From an uncultured Parabacteroides sp. (GTDB lineage Bacteria; Bacteroidota; Bacteroidia; Bacteroidales; Tannerellaceae), in the NCBI GenBank assembly GCA_900547435.1, contig URGO01000049.1:1-19077 (forward strand): DNA of 19,077 nucleotides. The letters run 5' to 3'. Positions 1 to 7,644 of the stretch are shown here, piece by piece; within the stretch, counting starts at the first letter, position 1, and the number at the start of each line of letters is the position of its first letter. The position numbers and the translations under genes are program-made. The notes under the pieces are model-generated. The model saw nothing but the letters and a program-made list of their open reading frames with translations. It did not search any database and was not told the DNA's origin.

Positions 1-195
1 ACATGGAGTAAGATGAATATATTAGCAGTAGAAATGGAAGCGGCAGCTCTTTATATGAATGCTGCAAGGGCTGGCGTTAATGCACTTTGTATGCTTACAA
101 TTTCAGATTTACCATTTGAAGGTGTGGCAACAACTGCTATGGAAAGACAAACTGCCTTCACAAAAATGATGGAAGTAGCTTTAGAATTAGCATAG
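1..195 (+). CDS. deoD: Purine nucleoside phosphorylase, DeoD type (5'-truncated by window edge)
   Basis: This is the C-terminal ~64 residues of a hexameric purine nucleoside phosphorylase, which splits (deoxy)purine nucleosides with phosphate in nucleotide salvage. The frame is open from base 1; the first ATG (base 13) is internal. The fragment carries the VEMEAAALY motif, equivalent to the E. coli DeoD ribose/base-binding VEMEAAGLY, then ISD and ERQT exactly 13 residues apart. These match the catalytic Asp204 and Arg217 of the E. coli enzyme. Codon use differs sharply from all other genes here: the seven Leu codons are TTA (4) or CTT (3), with no TTG or CTG. The nearest relatives are expected in Firmicutes or Fusobacteria rather than Bacteroidales. 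The gene family is clear; its origin is inferred from composition. Confidence 0.88.
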   Translation, partial: TWSKMNILAVEMEAAALYMNAARAGVNALCMLTISDLPFEGVATTAMERQTAFTKMMEVALELA

Positions 196-248
196 TAAAG
201 GGGTAGGATTAATATATAAGAAATAATATTTAAATAGGGTTAAAATAC

Positions 249-305
249 AAATAATCTATGGAATGAATTATGAAAAATATAATTCATTTTATAGATTATT
301 TTTTA
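249..305 (+). terminator. Rho-independent terminator after deoD
   Basis: Arms 249-269 and 281-301 are complementary over 21 bases, counting two G-U pairs, around an 11-base loop. The right arm runs into a T tract (299-304). The stem is AT-rich, as is usual in low-GC Firmicutes. It closes the deoD transcript. It could also act weakly against the converging gene that ends at 339. Confidence 0.85.
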
Positions 306-318
306 GCTTTAAAACCCC

Positions 319-332
319 TAACCTTATAACCT
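319..332. repeat. Short dispersed repeat, copy 1 (reverse orientation)
   Basis: The 14-mer AGGTTATAAGGTTA, read on the minus strand, recurs exactly at 18016-18029 just after lysC. Both copies lie immediately downstream of a stop codon. Since it is shared with the Bacteroidales part of the window, it limits the foreign-looking left end to about 1-311. Confidence 0.6.
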
Positions 333-338
333 CATAGC

Positions 339-2552
339 CTACAACCGATACCGCAATCCGTCCAGCATCAAGGGGATTTCCTCCTGCTCAATACCGGCAT
401 TCTTCAAATCCGGGATGTCCTGCTCGAATTGTTCCAGGAACTTAGCCCAATCCTTCCCCTCCTCCTGCAAAGCCTTCAGATAGTACTCCGATGCTTTGTC
501 CAGGTTCTGGAGCGTCCATTCCGTATGTCCCGCGTTCAGATAATCTTGCATGTTGGGACGTTCCTCCAAAATTTTCTTATAATAATTCCGGGCCTGGTCA
601 TATTTGCCGGTCAGGAATGAGCACCAGGCGATAGGGCGCCAGGCCTTATGGCTCTTTGTGTCCAGATAATCCACCTTATAGAAATACTTGAGCGCTTCGT
701 TATACTCCTTCAGCTCCAGGTAACAATGCCCGATGCTGATTTGTACCGAGAGGTTATCCGGGTTTAACGTCTCATAGCGGCGATAATACTCCAGAGCCAT
801 CTCCGGTTGCTTCAGGTTCCGGTAGCATAAGGCTATGCGTCGTATCACCCAGGTGCTTTGCGGATTCAATAAGTCGGCGTGCAGGTACTCCTTCAACGCG
901 CCTTCCCAATCGTTGTTCATCTGTTTGCAATACCCCGCATTCTGGTATAGTGTCTCTACATTCGGATTGTCCGCAAGCAAACGTTCGTACACCTTCAATG
1001 CGTCCTGGAAATAGTTCTTACGCAGATAATATTCCGCTATGGCGGTCAGACTCTTCGTGTTGGAAAGATAACGGGCCAATATAGGCAGATTATGGAAATC
1101 CAACGGATAGGTAAATATGTCGTCAAATTCGGCATGTGCCGGATAGAGTTTGTAGAAGCGGTATAAATCCTGTATATATCGTCCGGTCAGTAAATCTATT
1201 GGCGAACGTTTTGATACGATTTCATCCCTGTTTTCCCGGATAAAATCCTTAATCTCTCCGTTTACTTGTGCAGACATCATTTTTCGTGCCTCTTCCGGGA
1301 GGTGAAGCATACTGAAGAATAATGAGTATTTGTCCGAATCGCACATGAAGGAGGCATCGCCCATCTCATCAAACAAATTCCATTCCGGCACCATTTCTTC
1401 ATATTCCTTGTTTACATAGAAAAACTCTTTGTTGAAAGGCAAGAACCAGTTGCTCATCTCCGAAAAGAAAGGATAGTTCTTCAGGTGGACGAACGTAGAA
1501 TGCAGGATGTCGGCGCCCTCCATCTGTAATTCGCTGAACTCAATCATCTTATCCCCAAGCTTCTTGTTCGCGAAGAGGGAATCCTGCCATTCCGGATTCA
1601 TCTCGTTGCTTAACGATTCGGGTGTCAGGTCATTCAGGTTGATTTTCTTTCCCAATATCGGGTCGAGTTTCATCATCTCCGGCAAAATCTCGTCCTGCAG
1701 TTTGCGGGATATCTTCTCGGTCTCCCGCGCCAAGATAAACCCGAGGGTGATTTTTTCGAATATCTGCGTATAAGTCTTGACGCATTCGGGATTCTCCTCT
1801 TCCTGAGTCATCAGCTCATTTTCAATCTGGGGATAAAGCGCTATCCGGTTCCTGTATTTATACAGAGCAAGAAGCAACGCGATAGCCCCGCGTATAGCCA
1901 CATTGTTCTCTACATTGGTTATCGCATGTATCAGAAGATTGATTTTACGCCAATCAAATTGCTCTTCCAGGCTTAATTGCAGGGCCGATACCACCAGAGA
2001 GGCTACGCTTGCGGGGAAAATCGGAGCGTCCATGATTTCCCGGATTCGCAGTTCATCCTCCATCGTCAGTAAGTCTGATGTCCAAATCCTATAAAACAAG
2101 AGAGAGCGTGATGCGCTGTATTGCTTTCTGGGAGAAATACCCGCCGGATTCGGGATATTCTTTGGGGCGTTAGCCAGTGCGTCTTTCATCACGTTGTAGA
2201 AATCCTTAAAGCTGAGAGTCTCTTTCTCGTTTTGGAACTTGCGTTTTCTGGCAAAATACTCCGCGGAAGATTGGCGGGCCAATATCGTTAGCCGGACCTG
2301 GTCCGCCAGCTCGTAGGCAGAGGCCAATATCCGCTCATAAATCTCGTCTTGCATCGGGTCTTGCACACCTTTTACCCGATAGTGCAGCATCTGTTTATAC
2401 GTTTCCTGCAATTCATCCAATTTATCCTGGAAATTATATTGATTCGTGCCTGCAATCAGGCCCAATAAGCCATCGAAGGCGTTCTTCAAGGCTTTACGGT
2501 CCAATTCGACAATAATTCGATTATACGCATCGTTAATTTCTTGTATAGTCAT
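339..2552 (-). CDS. Large TPR-repeat protein of unknown function
   Basis: This 737-residue protein starts at ATG (complement of 2550-2552). Residues ~503-700 form about six tetratricopeptide repeats, recognisable by helical pairs such as YFQDALKVYERLLADNP and YNEALKYFYKVDYL. The ~500 residues before them look alpha-helical and hydrophilic and match no domain I recognise. There is no signal peptide or membrane segment, so a cytoplasmic scaffold or protein-interaction role is the reasonable inference. The gene stands alone: it diverges from the fucosidase gene and converges on the deoD end. A good TATCTTTG -7 box lies 23 bases before the start. Similar long TPR proteins are common in Bacteroidales and remain uncharacterised, so no function is assigned. 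Confidence 0.85.
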   Translation of the reverse strand: MTIQEINDAYNRIIVELDRKALKNAFDGLLGLIAGTNQYNFQDKLDELQETYKQMLHYRVKGVQDPMQDEIYERILASAYELADQVRLTILARQSSAEYFARKRKFQNEKETLSFKDFYNVMKDALANAPKNIPNPAGISPRKQYSASRSLLFYRIWTSDLLTMEDELRIREIMDAPIFPASVASLVVSALQLSLEEQFDWRKINLLIHAITNVENNVAIRGAIALLLALYKYRNRIALYPQIENELMTQEEENPECVKTYTQIFEKITLGFILARETEKISRKLQDEILPEMMKLDPILGKKINLNDLTPESLSNEMNPEWQDSLFANKKLGDKMIEFSELQMEGADILHSTFVHLKNYPFFSEMSNWFLPFNKEFFYVNKEYEEMVPEWNLFDEMGDASFMCDSDKYSLFFSMLHLPEEARKMMSAQVNGEIKDFIRENRDEIVSKRSPIDLLTGRYIQDLYRFYKLYPAHAEFDDIFTYPLDFHNLPILARYLSNTKSLTAIAEYYLRKNYFQDALKVYERLLADNPNVETLYQNAGYCKQMNNDWEGALKEYLHADLLNPQSTWVIRRIALCYRNLKQPEMALEYYRRYETLNPDNLSVQISIGHCYLELKEYNEALKYFYKVDYLDTKSHKAWRPIAWCSFLTGKYDQARNYYKKILEERPNMQDYLNAGHTEWTLQNLDKASEYYLKALQEEGKDWAKFLEQFEQDIPDLKNAGIEQEEIPLMLDGLRYRL

Positions 2553-2574
2553 GACACTTTTCTTATTTGGAAGG

Positions 2575-2582
2575 CAAAGATA
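2575..2582 (-). promoter_or_regulatory. -7 box for the TPR-protein gene
   Basis: On the minus strand this reads TATCTTTG, a perfect match to the Bacteroidetes TAnnTTTG -7 consensus, ending 22 bases before the ATG. No clear TTTG was found 19-21 bases upstream. The predicted leader is only ~15 nt. Confidence 0.55.
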
Positions 2583-2627
2583 GGCACAGCATTTGAGAAA
2601 TCAGGCATCTTTTTCGGAATTTATGCG

Positions 2628-2635
2628 TATCTTCG
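2628..2635 (+). promoter_or_regulatory. Possible -7 box for the fucosidase gene
   Basis: TATCTTCG differs from TAnnTTTG at one position and lies 37 bases before the fucosidase ATG, in the divergent intergenic region. No convincing -33 box was seen, so this is a weak call. Confidence 0.3.
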
Positions 2636-2672
2636 CACACAAATGATTGGATAAACACTAAATTTCAATGGC

Positions 2673-3998
2673 ATGAAAACGAATTTTTTTAGAAAATTGA
2701 GTATTTGGGCTACGGCCGGACTGTTTGCTTCGTACCTGTCCGCGTCTACGCTTGAACCGGAAGGGGGCTATGTCCCTTCAACTGAGAACCAGAAATCGCG
2801 CGAGGCTTTTCAGGATGATAAGTTTGGGATTTTCCTTCATTGGGGCATTTACAGTATGCCGGCACAAGGGGAATGGTATATGCATAACGCCAACATCGAC
2901 CGCAAGGAATACGCCAAACTTGCTTCAGGTTTTTATCCCTCCAAGTTCAATGCCCGCGAATGGGTGTCGGCTATCAAGGCCTCTGGCGCTAAATATATCT
3001 GTCTGACCTCACGCCATCACGATGGCTTTTCGATGTTTCATACACAATATTCGGACTATAATATTGTAGACGCGACGCCTTTCGGACGGGACATCCTGAA
3101 AGAGCTGTCGGAAGAGTGTCAAAAACAGGGCATCGCCTTGCACCTTTATTATTCGCACTTGGACTGGTATCGGGAGGACTATTATCCGTTGGGCCGGACA
3201 GGGCATGGCACAGGGCGCACCCGGCATGGTGAATGGAAGGATTATTATCAATTTATGAATAACCAGCTGACGGAGCTATTGACCAGTTACGGCCCAATCC
3301 GGGCGATTTGGTTCGACGGATGGTGGGATCATGATCAGGATCCGGATTTCGACTGGCAACTCCCGGAGCAATATGCGATGATCCATCGCCTGCAACCGGC
3401 TTGTTTGATTGGAAACAATCATCACCAAACACCGTTTGAGGGCGAAGATATCCAGATTTTTGAACGCGACCTGCCCGGCGAGAACAAAGCCGGTCTTTCG
3501 GGGCAAAGCATCAGTCAATTGCCTTTGGAGACCTGCGAAACCATGAATGGGATGTGGGGCTATAAGATAACTGACCAGAATTATAAATCCACCAAAGAAC
3601 TGATTCATTATCTGGTGAATGCGGCCGGGAAAAATGCGAATCTGTTGATGAATATCGGCCCGCAACCCAACGGAGAATTGCCCGAAGTGGCCGTCCGGCG
3701 CTTGAAGGAGGTGGGCGAATGGATGCAGGTCTATGGAGAAACCATCTACGGGACGCGGGGCGGAATCGTAAAACCGCACGATTGGGGCGTCACGACCCAA
3801 AAAGGCAACCGCCTGTTTGTCCATATATTGAATCTTCCGGACAACGGGCTTTACCTGCCCATCACCCAGAAGGTAAAGCAAGCGGTAGAGTTTAAGGATA
3901 AATCAGCGGTGAAGTTCAAACAAGACAAACAAGGTGTTCTGCTTTTGTTTGACCAAGTTCCTGATGAGGTGGACTATGTTATTGAACTGACGCTTTGA
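2673..3998 (+). CDS. Secreted alpha-L-fucosidase, glycoside hydrolase family 29
   Basis: The enzyme releases L-fucose from host or dietary glycans, probably in the periplasm or at the cell surface. A basic, hydrophobic N-terminus (residues 1-~24, ending YLSAS) looks like a Sec signal peptide without a lipobox Cys. The (beta/alpha)8 catalytic domain follows: FGIFLHWGIYSMP at 51-63, SRHHDGFSMF at 113-122, and AIWFDGWW at 211-218. The Asp of the last motif (D215) fits the family's catalytic nucleophile. The acid/base Glu is less conserved in GH29; E264 and E270 are candidates. The end (~365-441) resembles a small C-terminal beta-domain. The length of 441 residues is normal for the family. No SusC/SusD or other glycan genes adjoin it, so it is an isolated hydrolase rather than part of a visible polysaccharide utilisation locus. 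Confidence 0.92.
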   Translation: MKTNFFRKLSIWATAGLFASYLSASTLEPEGGYVPSTENQKSREAFQDDKFGIFLHWGIYSMPAQGEWYMHNANIDRKEYAKLASGFYPSKFNAREWVSAIKASGAKYICLTSRHHDGFSMFHTQYSDYNIVDATPFGRDILKELSEECQKQGIALHLYYSHLDWYREDYYPLGRTGHGTGRTRHGEWKDYYQFMNNQLTELLTSYGPIRAIWFDGWWDHDQDPDFDWQLPEQYAMIHRLQPACLIGNNHHQTPFEGEDIQIFERDLPGENKAGLSGQSISQLPLETCETMNGMWGYKITDQNYKSTKELIHYLVNAAGKNANLLMNIGPQPNGELPEVAVRRLKEVGEWMQVYGETIYGTRGGIVKPHDWGVTTQKGNRLFVHILNLPDNGLYLPITQKVKQAVEFKDKSAVKFKQDKQGVLLLFDQVPDEVDYVIELTL

Positions 3999-4012
3999 AG
4001 CAAGTCGAGATT

Positions 4013-4097
4013 AGTTGACAAGGGAACAAGTTGACAAGGAAACGAGGTTATTCGATATGAGCCTTGTCAACTGAAACCTTGTTAACTTGCCAACTTA
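4013..4097. repeat. Nested direct and inverted repeats in a convergent gap
   Basis: AGTTGACAAGG occurs at 4013-4023 and 4029-4039. Its exact reverse complement lies at 4062-4072, with a degenerate copy from 4077 (CCTTGTTAACTTG). The block 4013-4039 can pair with 4062-4089 to form a long hairpin. It occupies nearly all of the gap between the converging fucosidase and propeller genes, where it may stop both transcripts. It has no clear T tract, so it is called a repeat rather than a terminator. Confidence 0.75.
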
Positions 4098-4100
4098 TTT

Positions 4101-5339
4101 CTACTGATGAATAATGAATACCGGATTCCCTTCTTCATTTATGTTCTTTAATTCTTCAGGAATTGTGACACTATTCATATCCTTAAACGCGGATAATTCA
4201 GAGGGTGTCACGACTTGTACCAATTCTTTTCCGATGAATTGTCCCCAAACCGGGAAGTTGTTATAGCTTCGTGAGCCCAACAATCCGTAAACGAATGTCC
4301 CGTTTTTAGCCAACTCCTGGAGAGGAGCGGGTTGTTCGCATCGTTCGTTCAGCACCTCGCCAGTCCGTTTGTTGACGGCTATCAGATTGAATCCCTGATT
4401 GTACCGGCACCGGAAATAGAAATAATCCTTCGTTTCCTGAATATCCTGCACGAAAATATCCCGGTTATCTCGCTTCAACCCCGGAATGTCGCTGAAGTCC
4501 GTAATGTCCAGCGCCCGTTTAATCTCTTCCTCAGAATTGTCCAAGCGCAAAACGCACGCAGGGAGGATTGTATCGGTGGTGATACGGAATAGGGTGTCAT
4601 TGCCGGCTATCTTGAATAACATCGTATGGTTATATTCCGAGAGCGCGGAAGCGAGGTGGGTGGTAAGCCCGCTCTTTTCAGGAGCTACCAGCGGAGAATA
4701 GAAATCGTTTTTATGGAAAAGCAAACTGTCTTTATCGTCTATGACTCCAATTCCAAAACTTCCATTTTGAAAAGGTATAAAGGCCATTGCCACAGCCCCG
4801 AACCGCTCAGGCGAAAGGCTCCGTACGAACATGGTGGGACGTGTCTGGTTTACCGACCGGACCAATTTCCCTTCCAATGAATATTCACTTATTTTGTTTC
4901 CAAACAAAAAGAGATGATTGCTCTGCTTATCATATTGGATGCCCGAAAGCATCCCGTTGAACTCATCCGGCCCGGGTCCCTCCTTGATTAAGGTCTTTAT
5001 AAAATGTCCCTCGCGGTCGAACATCGCGATTCGCCGTTCCTTGATAGGCAGGATAAATATATATTGGTCGGATAGGGCGAAATCGGATATGCCATCAATA
5101 AGTGAAGCCTCGTCATTTGTCTCCTGTAGTTGGATATAACGGCTCGATTGTATGTGGTTATTCCAATCCAGTTGGGAGTCTTTGTTGATAACACTCCGAA
5201 TATCAACCGTTTGAAAGTCAGCCTGCTGCGTATCATCCGGTGATTGGCAAGCGTCCAAAAGGAGAAAAATGCTGAGTAAAGGCAGGGCAATCCACCGGCC
5301 GTTCCTGTCTTTCTTTTTTGGTAATTTTATTGTTTTCAT
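4101..5339 (-). CDS. Six-bladed beta-propeller lipoprotein
   Basis: From ATG at 5337-5339 this is a 412-residue lipoprotein. It has a basic N-region, a hydrophobic stretch at ~17-29, and the lipobox LDAC with the lipidated Cys at ~31. The rest contains NHL/6-bladed-propeller-like strands, for example FALSDQYIFIL, RRIAMFDREGHFIKTL and GPGPDEF. This matches the abundant Bacteroidales 6-bladed beta-propeller family, whose substrate is unknown. A longer reading frame begins at TTG 5373-5375, but that codon lies inside the predicted -7 box TACATTTG, and the ATG gives a textbook signal peptide; the ATG is therefore chosen. The gene converges on the fucosidase and diverges from the metalloprotease. 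An 11-base G run sits in its promoter region. Binding of an extracellular ligand is inferred only. Confidence 0.82.
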   Translation of the reverse strand: MKTIKLPKKKDRNGRWIALPLLSIFLLLDACQSPDDTQQADFQTVDIRSVINKDSQLDWNNHIQSSRYIQLQETNDEASLIDGISDFALSDQYIFILPIKERRIAMFDREGHFIKTLIKEGPGPDEFNGMLSGIQYDKQSNHLFLFGNKISEYSLEGKLVRSVNQTRPTMFVRSLSPERFGAVAMAFIPFQNGSFGIGVIDDKDSLLFHKNDFYSPLVAPEKSGLTTHLASALSEYNHTMLFKIAGNDTLFRITTDTILPACVLRLDNSEEEIKRALDITDFSDIPGLKRDNRDIFVQDIQETKDYFYFRCRYNQGFNLIAVNKRTGEVLNERCEQPAPLQELAKNGTFVYGLLGSRSYNNFPVWGQFIGKELVQVVTPSELSAFKDMNSVTIPEELKNINEEGNPVFIIHQ

Positions 5340-5372
5340 GCGATTTAAAATTGAATGTTTATCAATCCGCTT

Positions 5373-5409
5373 CAAATGTAAAACCTATTTTCGGTTATCC
5401 CCCCCCCCC
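5373..5409 (-). promoter_or_regulatory. Promoter with 11-base poly-G tract upstream of the propeller lipoprotein gene
   Basis: On the minus strand, TACATTTG (5380-5373) is a perfect -7 box 33 bases before the ATG. Eighteen bases upstream begins an uninterrupted run of 11 G (C on the given strand, 5399-5409). It therefore covers the place where the -33 element should lie. The run's length could change promoter spacing if it slips in replication. Confidence 0.55.
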
Positions 5410-5519
5410 TATTTGTTAAATATTATTTATGATTAAAAAGGTGTTGTGAATTGAAGATAGTCAATCCGCTTATTTTGAAATTAAGTAGAGTAAGTGTGCC
5501 GATGTTGGAAAATATTTCA

Positions 5520-5527
5520 TAGATTTG
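5520..5527 (+). promoter_or_regulatory. -7 box for the metalloprotease gene
   Basis: TAGATTTG is a perfect TAnnTTTG match, 28 bases before the ATG. A weak -33 candidate, TGTG, starts at 5495 with a 21-base spacer. Confidence 0.55.
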
Positions 5528-5555
5528 CAACATTTGAAAAGAAATAGCTTATCGT

Positions 5556-6881
5556 ATGAAATCAAAAATTATCTTTTTCGTGTTGATGCTTGTCGGATTA
5601 TCTTTGGCAAGCTGTAGTGATGATGATGTGAATGTAACTTTTTCACAAACTGAATTCGGTATGGTTCCGGCCGAAGGGACAATCCTTTCGGCAAATATCG
5701 AAGCTACAGGCGGATGGACGGCTTCCAGCCTTGACCCCGACTGGTGTTATGTTTATCCCAACCAAGGGACGGGAAACGGGACTATTCATATTGAGGTGAT
5801 GGGAAATTTGTCGGAAGAACGGACCGGGACGATAGTTCTTTCTTCCGGAGGTAAGCGGACGGAAATCCAAGTGACCCAATCCGCCTTGGGCGAAGGTGTG
5901 GAACTGCATTACCGTTTACCGGTTATCTTCCATGTGTTATATAAGGACAGAACCGATCCACACCAATATATTACGCCGGAACGCATCCGCGAGGTTTTGG
6001 AAAATGTAAATCGGTTCTATGCTGGGAAAGTCAGGTACTCCGGTGGGGATGCCGGGCAGGATATAAACCTGGAGTTTTACCTGGCTGAAGCAGACGAAGA
6101 AGGAAATATCCTGGAGAATGCCGGGGTTGAGTATATCCAATGGGAGGAAATGCCGATAGATTGCACGGAGTTCATGTCGAGCGAGAACGAAAAGGATTAT
6201 GGAATCATGTGGGATCAGAACCGGTACATTAATATCGTATTGTATAACTTCGCCTCCGAACCGGGAAGCGGGAGTGTGACATTGGGTATTTCCCATTTGC
6301 CTTTTTCCACCCAAGGAAGCGACTATCTGGAAGGACTTCCGGAGATTGAATACAATTATATCGAGAAGGAGCAGTTGCAATATCCACATTGTGTGTCGAT
6401 AAACAGTTCTTATTTTGACCGGAATACGACAGACGAATATTATGATTCTATGGATGTCTACGTCACGCTGGCACACGAATTGGGGCATTATCTGGGGCTG
6501 CACCACGCTTTCAACGAGACGGAAGAAGGGGATTTGGCCACCGATTGCATGGACTCGGATTATTGTGACGACACTCCGCCCTATGACCGGAATATCTATT
6601 CGCTGATGTATGCCGCCCTGCGTGAGCAGGCCGCTTTGGAACATCGGTCGGTTTCGTTTGACGAGGTGGTAATGCGTGTGGATTGCCGTACAGGAGAAGA
6701 GTTTGTTTCCTATAACATGATGGATTATGAAGTGAGCTGCTCCGACCGGTTTACATCTGAGCAACGTGGCCGGATGCGGCACGTCCTCCGGTATAGTCCG
6801 CTGATTCCCGGTCCGAAGGATGTGGTTAAGACAAGAAGTTCAGCTGGGAAATTGGATTTGCCTTTCGTATATCGGAAATAA
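5556..6881 (+). CDS. Zinc metalloprotease lipoprotein with BACON domain (metzincin, M43/BF0631-like)
   Basis: This 441-residue surface or periplasmic lipoprotein begins with a signal peptide ending in the lipobox LASC (Cys20). Residues ~28-110 look like a BACON domain: an Ig-like fold with GGWTASS and SGGKRTEIQVTQSA, often used for carbohydrate or mucin binding. The catalytic domain carries the metzincin zinc site HELGHYLGLHH (His307, Glu308, His311, His317). It also has a downstream Met-turn-like segment, SYNMMDY (385-391). This combination fits the pappalysin-like M43 metalloproteases and the Bacteroidetes 'zinc-dependent metalloproteinase lipoprotein' family. All zinc and catalytic residues are intact, so it should be active. 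The substrate is unknown; host or mucin proteins are an inference from the BACON domain. It is monocistronic, with its own promoter and a strong downstream terminator. Confidence 0.9.
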   Translation: MKSKIIFFVLMLVGLSLASCSDDDVNVTFSQTEFGMVPAEGTILSANIEATGGWTASSLDPDWCYVYPNQGTGNGTIHIEVMGNLSEERTGTIVLSSGGKRTEIQVTQSALGEGVELHYRLPVIFHVLYKDRTDPHQYITPERIREVLENVNRFYAGKVRYSGGDAGQDINLEFYLAEADEEGNILENAGVEYIQWEEMPIDCTEFMSSENEKDYGIMWDQNRYINIVLYNFASEPGSGSVTLGISHLPFSTQGSDYLEGLPEIEYNYIEKEQLQYPHCVSINSSYFDRNTTDEYYDSMDVYVTLAHELGHYLGLHHAFNETEEGDLATDCMDSDYCDDTPPYDRNIYSLMYAALREQAALEHRSVSFDEVVMRVDCRTGEEFVSYNMMDYEVSCSDRFTSEQRGRMRHVLRYSPLIPGPKDVVKTRSSAGKLDLPFVYRK

Positions 6882-6913
6882 CAAGGAGGTGTTCGCTATG
6901 CAATAAGATAAAA

Positions 6914-6949
6914 AAGAAAGCGCGAAACTGAATGGAAACGCGCTTTCTT
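6914..6949. terminator. Bidirectional terminator between converging genes
   Basis: AAGAAAGCGCG (6914-6924) and CGCGCTTTCTT (6939-6949) form a perfect 11-bp stem with a 14-base loop. An A-rich run precedes it (6910-6915) and a T-containing flank follows. It serves the metalloprotease gene ending at 6881 and the HTH gene ending at 6957. Confidence 0.8.
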
Positions 6950-6956
6950 ACATAAT

Positions 6957-7373
6957 TTAAGCTATGGAAATGGAGCATAGCTCTCGACCAACAGAACGTA
7001 TTGTCTCAAATATAGCTTCCAATCGTTCTGTGGAAGGTTTCTTGGTACCGCTCACGTATTGAGCGAACAAACTTTGTGATATTCCTAATCTGCGGGCAAT
7101 AGCAGAGGCGTTCAATTCCGGATGCGCAATAAATACATCATATAAAGGATTGGACGGTTTTCCCATAAAGAATCCTTCAAAACTTAAATCCTCATCTATT
7201 TCCTTCCAATGAATGCCGTCGTTGCTCAATGTAAAACCCGCACGTTGTTTTGGTGTGGCAAACCTCAATCTTGGAAACTCTGCAAACTTTTCGCAGGCTT
7301 CCTTGCCATCGGCTGTGCGTATCCACACTGCTGTATCAGTCAGCCAAACTTTTTCTACTACAATGTTTCCCAT
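6957..7373 (-). CDS. DUF2442 domain fused to a helix-turn-helix domain; likely autorepressor
   Basis: This 138-residue protein has a DUF2442-like N-terminus (~1-70, with VWLTDTAVWIRTADGKE and FPRLRFATPKQR). Residues ~85-125 form an XRE-type helix-turn-helix (LNASAIARRLGISQSLFAQY followed by VSGTKKPS). It lies 7 bases downstream of the DUF4160 gene in the same orientation, so the two are surely co-transcribed. DUF2442 and DUF4160 genes recur as neighbours across bacteria and look like a toxin-antitoxin-type pair, with the DUF2442 partner resembling an antitoxin. That role is not proven, and DUF2442 proteins are often shorter and lack a separate HTH. The palindrome within the unit's promoter is the obvious target for this HTH. 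It ends at the shared bidirectional terminator. Confidence 0.8.
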   Translation of the reverse strand: MGNIVVEKVWLTDTAVWIRTADGKEACEKFAEFPRLRFATPKQRAGFTLSNDGIHWKEIDEDLSFEGFFMGKPSNPLYDVFIAHPELNASAIARRLGISQSLFAQYVSGTKKPSTERLEAIFETIRSVGRELCSISIA

Positions 7374-7380
7374 AACTTTA

Positions 7381-7620
7381 TCATTTTGTTTTGTTAAAGA
7401 ATTTATTCCAATGTTCTGCTATGATTTCTTGGTTTTCTTCTATTACCGATTCTACAAGTTTTATTTCTGACGACTTCAGGCCATTATTCTTCACCAGCGC
7501 AACAGGAAACAATGTAAACTTGGCGTTTACATCGTCTTTTATGACATGAACATGAATAGGATCGTGGTCGTTCGCGTAAAACATGAACCGAAAACCAAAT
7601 AATATAAATATCGTTGGCAT
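7381..7620 (-). CDS. DUF4160 protein, first gene of a toxin-antitoxin-like pair
   Basis: This 79-residue protein carries the DUF4160 hallmark around residues 14-26: FYANDHDPIHVHV, an Asp/His-rich motif that could bind metal or be catalytic. There is no signal peptide. The gene order, small size and tight coupling to the DUF2442-HTH gene suggest a two-gene regulatory or toxin-antitoxin-like unit. I know of no demonstrated activity for the family, so any toxin role is inference. The start ATG (7618-7620) lies ~25 bases after a strong TACATTTG box, implying a short leader. Confidence 0.78.
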   Translation of the reverse strand: MPTIFILFGFRFMFYANDHDPIHVHVIKDDVNAKFTLFPVALVKNNGLKSSEIKLVESVIEENQEIIAEHWNKFFNKTK

Positions 7621-7644
7621 AATTCGTTTTTGTTATTACATATA

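Noticed and set aside
5340..5375. TTG-started N-terminal extension of the propeller lipoprotein
   Set aside because: The TTG lies inside the predicted -7 box, and the internal ATG gives a proper lipoprotein signal peptide.
5937..6782. A 281-codon minus-strand open frame opposite the metalloprotease
   Set aside because: The plus-strand gene has a complete zinc site and lipobox; the antisense translation shows no motif and no promoter of its own.
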